64,000 nucleotides of DNA. Origin: Chamaea fasciata (lineage: Eukaryota > Chordata > Aves > Passeriformes > Sylviidae). Positions 36,282 to 48,870 of this stretch are shown here, piece by piece (position 1 is the stretch's first letter; every line of letters begins with the position of its first letter). A program made the position numbers and the translations under genes. The stretch is from positions 14,575,679 through 14,639,678 of the forward strand of contig JARCOQ010000012.1 in the NCBI GenBank assembly GCA_029207755.1, given 5' to 3'. Below the pieces are notes generated by a model. It was not told the DNA's origin. It saw only the letters and a list, made by a program, of their open reading frames with translations, and searched no databases.

Positions 36282-38898
36282 GAGACAACGGGGAAAAAAA
36301 TTCCAAGCAGCAAACAAAATAAATCTTCCTCTCCAAGCCAAAACAGAGAGAAAATAGCCAGAGACCTTGGCCAGGAAGTTGTTTATTATAGTCCTGGGGT
36401 TCACTGCCAATTTCAGCAGTTGGACAATTTTCCCTTTTGCAGCCCAGAAATAGCCAGGCAGCCCCGGGTGCCGCAAGGTGGGCTCCTCTCCTGGACTCCC
36501 AAAAAGCATCCCTTCTCCTGCCAACACCCTGAGCTGCCTGGAAACCCCCCCGGGCGGCCGGAGGGTTCGTTTTGGCAAAGGGATTTTTTCGGGAATCACC
36601 TGCAAAGCCGAGAATCCCGCCTGTGAGCAGAGCTCCGGCCCTGCCTGCGGCGGGATGCGCTGCCGGGCGCAGCTGCTCTCCGGCTTTGTTTCCAGGGATT
36701 AAAAGGGAGGGGGAAAAAAAAAAACAAGAAGAAAGGACCAAAGCTCAGGAGAGCAGGAGCGATGGACACACCTGCCTGTGGCATCACCCCGCAGCTGCTC
36801 CCCCGTCACCCCCAGGAAAGGGGCAGCTGCTGCTCGGTGGGGTCTCAGGGGTCTCCTGGGAACAGGGAATGCTGGCCCCGGGGATGGGTAAAATCGGCAT
36901 TGCCGCGTTCCCTTCGCATCCCTCTCCTCGTCCCGTGAAGGCGTAGGACAAAGGGAAAGGCAGGCTGCCTCCAGCATGCGGCCTTTTGTCTTTCAATTAA
37001 AAACAAACACAAAATAAGAGCCGGGAGGGACCCGCCCGTTGCGGCCGCGCGGCTCCTCCGGCTTTCCTCAGCCCAAAGGAATCCTCGGGCTGGGAAATGA
37101 AATCCACGTGGGATGCGAGAGAACGCTCCTAAGGGGCCACACGCCGCCCCAAAAGCCCCCGGCCCCTCGGGGGGAACACAGATCCGGCAGCGGCACAGCT
37201 CCAGCTCGGGCAGTGACTCCACAGCCACATTCCCTCTCCTCTCTTCCTCCCTCTGGTCCCCAAATGTGGCCACGGGGGTGTGAAGCTCCTGCCCTGCACC
37301 CTCCGCCGTGGATTCAGCCCCTGGCATCCCCCGGGAGCCTTTGGATGCCCCCAGGCCAGGGGGTGATGATCACGGTGATGTTTTACCTCCTGCTCAATGC
37401 CAGAGTCATTCTGCAGGTGACAACGGCAGGAAGGACGAAGTCCTGAGCCACCAGGTGGGTGGGGATGAAAAGCAGGGTGCCGAAGAGGATGGTGGACAGT
37501 TTGATGTTGCAGAAAAGCACATGGAGGGAGCACACCTGGAGTCTGGGAGCACCACCCAACACCACCAACAGGCTCCGAGGCTGCTGAGTGTCCTTGTAGG
37601 AAAGGACTGAGCCTCACAGGCGGTGCTCAAAACCCAGGAGATGCTCAGTCCCCTCTCCTCAACTCGCTAAACCCATAAAAACCATCAGGAAATCACATTA
37701 TTGTTACACAGAAGCTGAAACTCCATCTGGCCAAGAGAATTCTCAGAAAAAATCTGATTCACTGCATCTCCCGTATCCCTGGGACTGAGCTGGGGTTTGC
37801 TCCCCTCGCTGCCCCTGCAAGTCAAGGTCACGTCAGGCTTTTGGCCAGGGCCCCAGGAACCCAATTCTCTGCTTTGCGAGGGAAAAATTAAATTTTCATT
37901 CAAATTTTCACTTGGGCAGCCCAAGATATCGGCTCAATTTCCACCTGCTGCTCTGAAGCCTTCGCTTTGCATGGGAGAAGTGCACAACTGAGAGTTTTCA
38001 ATTATAGAGCACTTGCATATAAGGGCAGGAACAGCCAGGAGTATGGATTTTAAGCCTCAAAAAAACAAAAACAAAAACAAAAAAAAAACCAACCAAAAAA
38101 ACCCAACCAAATAAAAACAAAATGAGAGGCACAGGGAAGGACACGCTGCCCCGGGAGGGAGCTGCTGCTGCTTGGCTGTGTGGAGCAGGGCCACCACTGT
38201 TCGCCCATGGATGTGCTTGGGGACAGCTTGTGACACGGAGTTGGGCCCTTCTCTCCCAAAAATGTGCCCCACAAGTCTGGTTGGGAGGTGCCAGGGCTGA
38301 ACTCAAGCCAGGTTTTGAGCAGGAACGTGAGGCAGGTTTGGACCTTTCCCTCGAAGGATGCGTGAGTGGGGCTGCCTTCCCCAGGCTATGGCTGTACCCT
38401 CTTCCAAAGGGATAAAAAGGGGATTTATCCTCCCTGCAGGGCTGGGGTTTCCCACTCTGGAGCTGCAATTAGACTGGAAACTGCTCCAAGTTTCATCAGT
38501 GGGAGAAGGAGGGGAGCTTGGCACTGCTGGGCTTGTGTGCAGTGCCCAGCCAACACCCCCTGAGGGATGTCTGCTCGCCCTGGAGCCCCAAAAGCAGCTC
38601 ATCCCGATGTCCTGCAGGAGTAAATTCCACCTGCATCTCTCAGGGATGGCTCCCTGAGGTCCAGCCAGGCTGCTGGGTTGGAACTTCAAGGAGCAGATGT
38701 CCATGAATGGCCGAATTCCATCCCCAGCAGCCCCTTGGACATTCCAATAAACCCCATCACCTGTGGGAAGAGCGGTGTTGGCTCCCAGAATCATCCCAGG
38801 GAACAAAGAAAACGCAGCCTGGCCTTCCCAGCTCCAGCATCTCACAATTCCTCATCCTGTTCCTTGAGAGGAGAGACCATTCACACCTGGCTGCTTTC

Positions 38899-39073
38899 AG
38901 GTGGGTGCAGAGAGTGAGATGGTCTCTAAATATCATCCCAGATCTCCAGAATTTCCCCCCCAGGCTACCAGAGCAGGCAGGGAGCTCCTGGTTTGCAGCC
39001 TGGAGCTGTATAGAGCCTGATGATCCCCCCCAAAAGCCAGACTTTCACCTCGATATCAGCGAGCCAGCAAATC
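38899..39073 (-). repeat. Dispersed repeat copy B
   Basis: Closely similar to 49564-49738 and in the same orientation, including the GCAGGGAGCTCCTGGTTTGC and CTCGATATCAGCGAGCCAGC blocks, with small indels. The 3' part seen in the other copies is absent here. Confidence 0.65.
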
Positions 39074-39700
39074 CCAGTGTGTGGGACCACCAGGAATGTG
39101 ACATTTGCCAGAGCCCCTGCAAGGGAAGCCAAGAACTGGGGCAGGATCTGCAAAAGGCAGGAGCAGAGGAGCCTCTGGGGACACGTTAAGGAGACTTTGC
39201 AGGAGGAGATGACGCTGACGCTCCACAGACGCCCAGCGTTTTCCAGCAGATCCAGACACCAGCCCTGCTCTCCAAACAGGACCCCGTGGAAAAGGAGGAA
39301 AGCACACGGCCGTGTCCCCCCTTCCCAACACCCAGCTCCTCCGAGGGGATCAACCCCTCTTCCAAGAGCTGACCCTGCCCTTCCTCCCCCACTTCCAGGC
39401 CGAGCATCACCATCTCCCCGAGCCGTCCTGTACCCGATATTCACTCCCGGGCCGGTGTGGGGAACTCCCGCGGCCCCCCCGGCGGCTCCAGCTGCACGGC
39501 ACACCCGAGGGGCCGCCGCCGGCCCGGCAGCAGCTGCCTTGGCCCGGCTTCAAGCCCGGCGCTGCTCGAGAGCAGCTTGTTATTTTCGGTCCTGCTTCGG
39601 GGTTATTTTTAGAAAGCGCTGAACACCCCTTCTCCCAAACGGCTCCTCCAGGGATGACCTTGCGGAGCTGCAGCCGCTCACACGCTGCTCCCACCACCCT

Positions 39701-39721
39701 TTTTTTTTTTTTTTTTTTTTT
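39701..39721. repeat. Poly(T) run, about 20 bases
   Basis: Homopolymer tract in a GC-rich neighbourhood. Confidence 0.85.
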
Positions 39722-40135
39722 CCTTTGGGACTGTCACCCACCGTCCCCAGGGTCCCCACCCTGTGCAAACCCCGGTGGCAGCAGCGGGGCGAGGAAGTGA
39801 GGAGCGGGGGGGAGGGGGGCTGAAGGCTTGAACTACATCTCAACCCCTGCCGCCATCCAGGTTCGCTCCCGGTTTCAATTATCACCTGCTGGAGCAGCAG
39901 CTGCCGAGTGCCGGGAACTCAAAGCGAGTCAACAAGGTCTTGTTGTTTCAGCTGCTCGGGGGCACGGAGCTCTCCGTGCGCTCTCTCCCCCCGCCCGGCT
40001 CAGCTCGCCCCCTGTGCGTGCAGGGGCTGCGGCGCTTCCAGAATTCCCCCATCCCGCTCTCCCGGGCAGGTAAAAACGCTGCTGGAGCCGCTCCGAGGAG
40101 GGGGGGAGAGGAGAGAAACCTCAATAACAACAACG

Positions 40136-40179
40136 AAAAAAAAAAAAAAAAAAGAAGAAAGAAAGAAAGAAAAAAAAAG
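40136..40179. repeat. A-rich and (GAAA)n tract
   Basis: Poly(A) followed by AAGAAAG repeats. It would encode Lys/Glu low complexity if translated; not coding. Confidence 0.85.
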
Positions 40180-42476
40180 CCCAAGAAGCAGCCGCTGCAC
40201 AGAGGTTATCCGGGGGACAGAGCAAATAATTGGCGAGGCGAACAATGCATTTTAATTAAACCTCCGCAGGAAACGAGGGGAGGGAATCAAGTTAATTGCA
40301 CGGAGCGGGAGCAGGAGATTAAAAATGCTCTTTGCTCAGAAGATGGTGGCTCCCATCCGCCTTTGCCGAGGAAAACAAGGCCACCTGGGGCGGCAGTGCC
40401 GGCGTGGGGACACGCAGCTCGCTGGCTCTGCCGGGGCTCGGCGTGAGGTCCGGGGGGATCGTGCTGATCCCCTCTGCTAAGGGGCGGGGGGTGCCCGCTC
40501 CTCGGGGATGGCTGCAGGAGGAGCCTGGGTGTGGGAGCCGCTCCTGGGAAGTGCCACAGGGATGGGGACATTGCTGGTGTCTGCAGGGAAAGGACCACGA
40601 GGCGTGTCCCAGGGGATGCGTCCCGTAACAGCTCAGCCCTTCCCTTGCTCCGCGCCCTCTGCTCAACCCAAGCTGTTCCTGGCACTCTCCCCATGGAAAC
40701 CCATCGGCCTTTACCTTTTCCTGCCCATGATGCTTCACATTTCACCTCTCTCTGCTTGGGACTCTCTATTTTTCTCAACTACTCGTTTTCCTGATCTTTC
40801 AGGCCCTTGTCTTCACCCCACCCCGGACACCACGAAAGGAGAGACCCCAGTGAGCCCCAGCAGAGCAGCACATCCAAGGCTCCCTTCCCGCTCAAGGGAG
40901 GAAACGGGATCACAGACTCCAGGCTGCTGGAAGACGGGGGCAGGACCGAACCCCGCACGCCTGGCACGGGCACAGGGAAGCGCTCCCACCCCCCTGGGCA
41001 CTCATCCCCACGGCATCCAGGGCAGGAGGCACCAACCTCTGCTCCGAGGCAATTTGTGAGCTGGCGAACCCTGCCCTGCCTCCCGCCGCCCGCTAATGAG
41101 CCCCAGCCCCGTCCTCCTGCCATGAGAACAGCAATCAGCGCCGCCGCTCGCCTGCTAGGAACAATCTCCCTCCTTCCCTCCTCCCCTCCTCTGCATAAAT
41201 TTCCCAGGCTGTGGTTTTCAGCCTCTTATCCCACATAGCTTTATTCACAAGAGAAGTCCCACTGGGGGCAAGGAAATTACTCCAGCGGGGAAAATTACCC
41301 GGGCACGGGATGCACACCCGGGGCACCACGCGAGGGGCTGGGGTGGTTTGGGTTTTTTTGGGGTTTTTTTTCCTGCACAGCATCGAAACCAAAATAAATC
41401 CACGGAGGGAACTCGGAGCCAAGCCTTGCTCCTGACCACGGGCAAGAGCCAGACAAATTACAGCAATTAAGAAGAAGAAAGAGGCATGTGGACTTTCATA
41501 TCCACAAACCTCAGGACGCAGCCGGTGGGGGAGAGAGCGTTTCCCAGCCGCACGCAGGCACAGCAAAGCCGACGCACATCACAAAATACTCCGTGTCCTC
41601 AGAGAGGCACAAGCTGTCCCTCCAGGCTCCGGTGCCACCAGCGTGAGCACGAGGCTGGGACAGCCTGTCCCTGCGCAGGATGGCTGTCGGCAGCAGGACA
41701 CAGGCTGTATTGTCCCCAGAGCTGCCGACTGAATGGCAGGTTGGCCCTCCCCGCTGTGCACAAGCGCTGCCCTGATGGGAAACGAGAGCTCAGAGCCGAG
41801 ATCGTCCGCTTTCCCCCCTCCCCTCAGCTGCAGGCGGACGGGCAGGAAAACCACGGAGCTCTGCTGCTCAAACGCTCACACCGAGCGGCTTTCCAGCCAG
41901 AGGAAGGCTGCTGCTTCACCGCACGCTTAAATCGCTTGTTGGGAGGGAGGAAATTAACCGCTATTTTCACCCCGAAGCTGTGTCGGGGCCGGGAGGTGAA
42001 GCCCATCACGCTGACAGCGAGGTGGCTGCAGCATCCCCGGGCTGTTTGCTCGGCAGGAGCATCCTCAGTGGGAATAAGGCTGGACTGCGCTCAGCATCCC
42101 CAAAAAAGGGGAGGGGGAGCAGAACCAGCAGGCCAAACCCAAAATCCCATTCCCAGACTCCCCTGGCTGCTGCCTCTCCGTCACTGCTGGATCTGTCCCA
42201 GCCCACCTAGGGGTATCCACGGCACCCCTGGAGATGTGCAGAGATCCCTGGCTGCCAGCAGGGCTGTGGGAAGGCTCTCCTGTGCCTGCCATGCTGCAGG
42301 GACAGGGACATTTGGCAGCTGCCTGCCGGGAAGGTGTCTGGAGCGCTGTGGGAACATGAGTCAGAGCTCTCCCTGACGTCTCCCTCCTGCTCATTTATTC
42401 TGCACGTCAAATATTTGCCCTGCGCAAAAAGACCCACATTATCCAGGAGGGTTGTTGTTTGGGTAGTGGTTTTTTT

Positions 42477-42501
42477 GTGGTTTTTTTTTTTTTTTTTTTT
42501 C
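42477..42501. repeat. Poly(T) run
   Basis: T-run following GTTTTTTTGTGG; simple repeat. Confidence 0.85.
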
Positions 42502-45185
42502 TTTTTTCCCCTTCTGCTGGCAGTGACGGCTTCAAAAAAACCACCACAGTGCCATCTTGGGACACTTGACCTCCCAGCTAAGCAGTTCCAGCATCCTTTT
42601 CTTTGCCTGCTCCAGGGACCGGCTCCTCTTTGAGCAGCCATGCCCCCTGTGAGGGATGCAGGGGCTGGATGCCAAAACCCACAGGCTAAAGCAACAACCC
42701 CCGGGGCTGCAGCGGGGAAAGGTCATTTCAGACCCACTTCCAGCACGGCCTGAGTGACAGCAAAGCCGGGAGCCTGCGGGAAGCAAGCAGTGGCCCTGCT
42801 GTCCCCTCGTGTCCCCGAGCATCCTGCCTGGAAGCGGCACACGCAGTGGCAGGAGAGGCCAGCCAAGGAAAACTGCTCAATTTTGCCTCCCTTCGGCGAG
42901 GAAGTAGCTCTGCTGGCTGCCAGCCCCACAGCAATCCCCTGAGGACCTCAGTCTTTTCTCTTTTGAGCCACATCCCTGAATTTCTCGCTGAAATGGCTGC
43001 TCACACCCTGAATTCCCCTTCCCCGGGGAGAAGGGAAGGTGTTTATCCTTGATTAAAAGCTAAAGGCTGGGCAAGGTGACCTTGAACAGAGGTGACACAA
43101 GAGAATTCGTGTCCCACCTGGCCCCACGGGATTTTTATCCCAGGGTTGCAGCCAAAAATGTCCAATTTCGTGGAGAAAGTGCAGAAACGGCTCATAAAGC
43201 AGAAGCTCAGGGATGCAGCTGAGCAGATCAGCTGCCAGATAAAGACAGCGTGCTCTGGGGGAAAACACACCTGCTTCCATCCAGGCTGGAAAAGGAGGAG
43301 GAAAATCTCCCTCCAGTCTCCATTCCCAGCAAGGACACGCACAAAGCTTTCCCCTTTTGCAGGAGCTGCCCAGGATCAGGGCTGGCTTTTCTCGCTGGTG
43401 GGGGCTCCAGAGCGTGCTGGTCCCAAGCCAGCCAGCTCAGCATTCCTCCTCTTCCTTGGGAAGCCACAACGCCTGGAGAAGCCTCAGGGCTGGAATAAAA
43501 CTACAAAAAGCTTCTGCAGCACTGTCAGAAATAGCACCAGGAGAGAAGGGAACTGCCTGGTGGGTTTTGGCCCCCTCAGTCCGGCATCCTGCTCCATCCC
43601 TGAGCTTCATCCCTGAGCTCCATACCCAACCAGCTCCAGAGGGAGAGGAAGCTTGCTGATTTTCTGGGATTTTCCAGCTTATCCAGCATTTACAGAGCTG
43701 TCCATCCCTCTTTGCCTGTGGAGGGGCAAGTTTGGCTGAGCCCACAGCAAGGACTGCTAGCAGATGAGCTCCAAGTCCCTTGGGGAAACTAGCAGAGGAA
43801 AAACCAAGACACCCCCTGTGCGTCTCAGCTGGACAAGGAGCTGCAGTGGCCTTGTCCAAACATGGCCTGGAGCTGGAAGTGAGGAAGGAGAGGATGTGAC
43901 TCACATCTGGGCTGTGGCCACAGAAGACAGATGTGTTTTATTACTGTCCAGCCCCTCTCTGCAGCTCTGTCTCGGTGACTCAGCCTTGTCTTCGGGCCCT
44001 TCCTAAAGGAGCCACAGCACAGCCCTTCCCAGCAGCTTCCCTCAGCTGCAGTGAAACAGATTTGGGAAGTTCAGGCTCCTGTGAAGGGGGAAAAATAAAT
44101 AAATTAAAACAAATCAAAGTTATGTTTCTCCATGGGAATCTACCAATTTCAATTGTAAATCATTCAGAGAAGGATGAAATCAACTGTGTTAGTGGCAGGA
44201 TTCATCTCTCTGCGTTTAGAGACTTAAAAGCCAGACATGTCCCAGTCACAGTGGGAAGGACAGTGAGGAGTCCCCTGGGCTTTCTTGGACACGTCCCACA
44301 GGGCAAGAGGAAACATCTGGAGATGTTCCATGTCTGGAGGGGGGAATTAGGGGATTTCAGCAGGTCTCCTTCCCGCAATCCCAAGGAAACTCAGCAGCAT
44401 TTAGTGGAAAAGCGCCGAGACGGGGCAGAGCCGCCACGTGTGAGACATCAGACAATCTAAAGGGGGGCAGCTCTGCAGCCAGCTGGGTACAGCTCATCGT
44501 TCCTGGGCCTTCCTGTGGAATCCCCACACAGCTTCCCCCACCTTGGGAAAGGCTTCCCTTTCCACATCAACCCCCAAAGAGCCCTTGGCACACTCACCTT
44601 TGTTATTTCCCCACTGCTGCCACCAGGCACGGAGGGACACATGGCGGGGACTGACTGCCCTGCCCAGAACCCTCCTTCACACCTGAGCCTTTCCCAGCGA
44701 GAGAAGAAGGTGGAGCACATCCTCCGGGCGGCTTTTCCAGCCACATCCCGGCCTCGACGGCACCGGGAACGAACCAAAAGCTCCGTGAGCCCCCCCGGGG
44801 CCAGGCGCTGCCCTCGCCGGGAGCCAGTCGTGCAGTTCGCCCTGGCAGACACTGGATGGGGCTACGAAACCGGTTACCGGCACAGCTGGCACGGCCCGGG
44901 GGGGGGCCCACAACGGCCTCCGCCAGATGTTTTGGGGTCCCTCTTTACGGGTGCCAGGTTGGCCGTGCCACAGCTGCCACCCCCCGACACGAGACGCCGG
45001 GGCTGGCACCAGGTGGCGTCGATCCAGGCTCCACCTCTCTTGGATGCTGAGTGAGTGTCTAGCAGCGCCTGGAGAGAGCTGGAGGCTTCACCTCCAAAAG
45101 CTTTTCCATGTTCTGAGCGGGGCGACGGGAAGGGAGGGCGGGAGTCGCTGCCTGGCAAAGTGCTGATGGAGATTTCTGCTGCGGC

Positions 45186-45412
45186 TGCAAGGTGAGGGGA
45201 GTTTCTTACCTCCCACCTGCCTGAAGCTCTCTGAGGGGCTTTGGACAAGGGCACAGAGGGGCAGGACAAGAGGAAATGGCTTCACGTGGTCGGAGGGCAG
45301 GGTGAGATGGGATATCGGGGAGAAACTCTTCCCTGTGAGGGTGGGGTGACCCCACAGAGAAGCTGTGGCTGCCCCTGGATCCCTGGAAGTGTCCAAGGCC
45401 AGGTTGGATGGT
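45186..45412 (+). mobile_element. CR1 LINE 3' end fragment
   Basis: Plus-strand match to the CR1 3' region: GGACAAGAGGAAATGGCTTC, then GAGAAACTCTTCCCTGTGAG, then AGAGAAGCTGTGGCTGCCCC and GGAAGTGTCCAAGGCCAGGT. It is severely 5' truncated and the terminal octamers are missing. Confidence 0.85.
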
Positions 45413-46550
45413 GTGTGCTTATTTTTGGGACTTAAAACTGTTTTTCCAGCACCTTCTTTGCTTTGCTCACCCCTCTTTGCTCAGTGCCAGCTGTAACGTG
45501 CTGAGGGGACGGGTGAGGGCCAAACCCCGTGTGTTGGGCAGTTCTGAGGTGGCTGGTGCTGCGTGTCGGGGCCTTTGCTGTGGCAGAAAAGCCCGTGGCT
45601 GTGTTTTGGCTTTGTGCCACCACATCCCCGCTCCAAACAAAGAGCATTTTGTGGGCACGGCGCTGCCCTTTGAAGTCTCAGTGCTGGCTGTTACCAGGTG
45701 CTATCAAGGAGGGTGTTGACGCAATCGCTTCCTCCAAACCTCCTGTCCCCACACTGGGCTGGCTCTGTTGCTTGGGGACAGGCTGTTGTCCCCTCTGCAG
45801 GGCCCTCTGTGCCAGCCCAGGGTGTGCAGAGCCCGCTTTGCTGTGGCAGGGATGGTGGCAGTGACACTCCCAGCCCTGCTGTGATGCCGCCCTTGCCTCT
45901 GCCCGGCTGGGGCTGCTCTGCTCCCAATCCCTTGGGAATCTGCTCCTTTCCCTGTCCTGGAACAACAGCCATTACCTTTCCCATCCTCCCTGGAGCAGGG
46001 CCAGCAGCTCCATCGCTGCTGCAGCTGGCTGGGCTGGCAGGAAGGTGGGGTGCAGGGATGGGAAACTCTGCTCACAGGGGTGCCGTGGGTGGGCAGAGCT
46101 GGGCAGGGAATAGAGCAGCAGCGAGGGGAAGCCTCGGGAATGCTGCTGGGATGGATGTTGGACTGCTGGGTTCCTGCTGGGACAGCAGGATCGCAGCTTG
46201 TGGAGTGTCCTGGCTGTGCCGCGCTGGTCAGGGACGTGCTGCCTCCCAACGGTGTCCTGGGGACACAGCCGGTGTGGCCACGACATGTCTTGTCCCCTCT
46301 TTGGGAGCAGGATCTGTGGTTTGAGCCCGTGGGATCTGTGTGGGTGCTGAAAGCAGCGTGGCCGTGGGCTCCTGGCTGTCACTGCTGCTGGGCTGGGACA
46401 TGTCTAGGGGACAGTGGCACAGGACGTGGCTCTTCCCCACAGCTTTTGGGGGATGCAGATGGGGATGGGCTGTGTTTGGACAGCCCACTGTTGCCCATTC
46501 TTGCCCATTCTTCCTGCCCCTAATTTCCTGTATCAAATTCTGCCCCACAG

Positions 46551-47627
46551 CTGCAGCCAGCAAGCTGGAGATCTCCACGCCAGCTTTGATGGGCACAGCC
46601 AGGATTGAGAGCAACTTCTACATCCCTGAAGATGCTTCCTACACCTACATCCACTGGTTCTAGGTGGGTGCTGGCCCAGGAGAGCAGCTCTGGCTGCTGG
46701 GGTGGGGTGGCAACCAGCCCAGGGCTTCCTGCCGGGCTCCCCAGCTCAGCCTGCCCCTCACCTTGCAGGTGGGCACAGCAACAAGCAGGTGAGGCTGTTC
46801 CACATCCCGGCCAGTGGGGTCCTGGAGGATGACACTGACTACAAGGACCAGCAGTGGGGACAAGGCTGTGGCCATCAGCAAGGTGACAGTGCAGGACACC
46901 AGTGCCAGGTTGGAACTGGCAGCTACGGTGTGGGCGAGCTCAGGGTCTGCAGTGAGTGACACAGGAAGGCAGCAGGGCTGGGCAGCTGCTCTGATCATCC
47001 TGATCCTCCTAAAATGTGTTTCTGTTTCCAGGGGTTTATGAGAGCCCTGAGATTGAGATGCTGAACTCCAGCCTTGGGAGGGAGCTTGGCACTGCTCCTC
47101 TCGCTGCTCCTCTCCCTGCCAAGCCAGGAGGGAGGCAGAGGCTCTGTCGCCAGCAGGGGGAAAGCTGCTTGCTTGTCCCCAGTGTAGCTTCTTGCAGCCC
47201 AGACCCACGGGGCAGGGAAGCAGAGGGAATGCCCTGCAGGAATTCCTGTTATCCACCCTCCTGTGGCACGTGGGGCACGGCGGAATTTGGAGCAGACTTC
47301 CTGTGTTCCTACAGAAACTGCCCCAACGGGACATTTCTGATCTGAAATCTGCATCCTGCGGGCAGCTGGGGAAGCTTTTTTGGGAGAAGGGGCCCTTTCC
47401 TAACACACAGGGGAGGATGGATGGGATCACAGTGGGACAGGCATTAATTACTTTATCTCCTTGTTGTGTTTAGATCAAAAGTCAGCAGCAGAGAACCAAG
47501 GGGTGAACGCTGTGGCCATCCTTGGGATGTGTGCTGGGCTCTGTCATCTTCTTCCTGCACAAGAAAGGCAAGATCCCACGAGGCCACAGCAGGAGAGAGT
47601 CCCTGTCTGGCCCTGCCCTCACCGCAG
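46551..47627 (+). pseudogene. Truncated MCAM (CD146/gicerin)-like Ig-superfamily pseudogene with introns
   Basis: Four exon remnants: 46551-46663, 46769-46951, from 47032 to about 47080, and 47474-47627. The first two encode a V-type Ig domain split by an intron after ...YIHWF, where MCAM splits its V domain. Exon 2 ends GELRVC plus one base and exon 3 completes the codon to give RVYESPEIEML, resembling MCAM RVYKAPEEPNI. The last piece reads ENQGVNAVAILG, then after a one-base shift VLGSVIFFLHKKGKIPRG, matching the MCAM membrane span and KKGKLPC tail. Defects are the V-domain cysteine replaced by serine (TARIES), a TAG at the end of exon 1, two compensating frameshifts in exon 2 and another in the membrane exon. 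All exons between early Ig2 and the membrane span are missing. Retained introns mean this came from DNA duplication, not retroposition. The parent assignment is from memory of MCAM. Confidence 0.65.
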
Positions 47628-48336
47628 GTGGGTGCTCAGCCACCCTGGGGTGCCCCAGCTGCCCCCCACCCCACTGTGTGTGTGTCACCACCCCACCTGC
47701 AGCAGAGGATTGGCTCTGTGTTCATCCCTAACCTCTTGTTTTCCCTCCCTGGGGGAGTTCATTCACTGTCTGTGTTTTATTCTCCCGTGGTTCCTGCAGG
47801 GGTTTGGTCTAGTCAGAGCTGGGGATGCCCTTACCTCAGCACTGCCTGCAGACTGTCACTGCACAGCTCAGCCTGTGGCCAGGGTTAAGTGGTTTTTTAC
47901 CAGGAGTTGGGGTTTTTTTCGGTCTGATACTTGCACGATTGGTTTGGGTTTTTTCTTTTTAAATCCATGTGTAAATAAAGTGTTCAAAGCTGGGTTGTGG
48001 AGTTTGCTCCCACAAACAGAAGGGTTTGTGTCACTCCTTGAATCCCAGAGATTCGAGTCTGAATCCTGTTTTTTTGCTCACATGTTCTCTTTCCCTTTCC
48101 AGATCATTCCTTGTGCTGCCAGTGCCTGGTAAAGGGATGGCACAGAGCAGAGTAAGCCTGCCCTGGGAGTGGAGAACCCGAGGACAAATCCCACCCAGGG
48201 CTCATTCTCAGTGGCAGCCAACTCTTTTTTCCAGTTTGTAAATAGAAAGATGGGATGTTCTGCTCGAGTGAAGAGAAAACAAAGATGCTCCAAAACTCCC
48301 CATTAAATTTAACAATAAAATATTGCTGTACATCCT
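47628..48336 (+). other. 3' flank of the MCAM-like pseudogene with two AATAAA signals
   Basis: AATAAA occurs at 47974-47979 and 48314-48319, the latter 25 bases before a T-run. No reading frame matching the rest of the MCAM cytoplasmic tail was recognised. The first AATAAA lies inside a stretch shared in inverted orientation with 49345-49445. Confidence 0.35.
47895..48025 (+). repeat. Dispersed repeat copy C (3' part only)
   Basis: Inverted relative to 49345-49445; both carry GGAGTTTGCTCCCACAAAC and an AATAAA about 25 bases before it. It lies just downstream of the MCAM-like pseudogene. Confidence 0.55.
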
Positions 48337-48540
48337 AAAGATGTCTTTTTTTTTTTTTCATGGAAGAACTGGTCTGGAGTCCTAAACAGGCGTGGCTGAT
48401 GCAGAAGTTGGAGAAAGGAGGGACCCAACCTCCCTTTGGGAGCTCAGAAAGTGAATTAATGTCAGAATTATTATTACACCTCCCTCAACAGCAGCACTGG
48501 AATGAGATTTTATACACTGAACTCTTCATTATATTTTCCC

Positions 48541-48870
48541 GAGGTCATTGGGGGTTACTCAAAGTCATTGGAGTCTTTTAAAATTGACCCAGGGGTTATT
48601 TGAGGTCATTTGAGGCCCTGATTTGGGTTACTTGAGTTCATGGGGGTCATTTGAGGCCTTGATCAGGGTTATTTGAGGTCATAGGGGTCATTTGCGGTCA
48701 TAGGGGTTAGCTGAGGTCATTGGAGTCTTTTTGAATTGATCCAGGGGTTACTTGAGATCATTTGAGTCCCTCATAGGGGTCACTTGAGGTCATTTGAGGC
48801 CCAGATCGGGGTTACTTGAGGTCACAGGGGTCATTTGAGGTCACTTGAGTCTCCATTAATTGACTGCGGG
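48541..48870 (+). repeat. Degenerate GGTCATTTGAGGTCA-type minisatellite rich in AGGTCA half-sites
   Basis: The stretch consists of variants of TTTGAGGTCAT, GGGTCAT, GGGGTTACTTGAG and TTGGAGTC spaced about 18-20 bases apart. RGGTCA hexamers occur as direct repeats: 48676-48681 and 48685-48690 (3-base gap), 48777-48782 and 48787-48792 (4-base gap), and 48819-48824, 48828-48833 and 48838-48843 (gaps of 3 then 4). Confidence 0.8.

Larger units (their letters stand above)
28625..38898. other. Intergenic DNA without recognised genes
   Basis: GC-rich sequence with microsatellites and minisatellites listed separately, and a CpG-containing patch at about 36540-37180. No conserved protein similarity was recognised in the open frames. 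Confidence 0.4.
39074..45185. other. Intergenic DNA without recognised genes
   Basis: CpG-rich patches are at 39400-39620 and 39940-40110, with an A/T-richer block at 40215-40345 containing AATTGG and TTTTAATTAAAC words. No exon could be supported, including any for CIBAR2, the gene expected here from mammalian order. Confidence 0.4.

Noticed and set aside
36008..36741. Phe-rich minus-strand frames around 36.2 kb
   Set aside because: Products of the poly(A) tract at 36230-36281.
43158..43260. ATG followed by a Lys/Glu-rich helical-looking peptide (MSNFVEKVQKRLIKQKLRDA), preceded by an AG acceptor-like site
   Set aside because: It resembles an exon, but no donor follows at a sensible place and no family match was recognised. 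Chance is likely in 46 kb.
46551..46951. T-cell-receptor gamma V segment
   Set aside because: Considered first because of the V-type sequence (YIHWF, KVTVQD). The intron inside the V domain, the RVYESPE continuation and the KKGKIPRG membrane-proximal tail fit MCAM, not a TCR V segment, and no recombination signal sequence follows.
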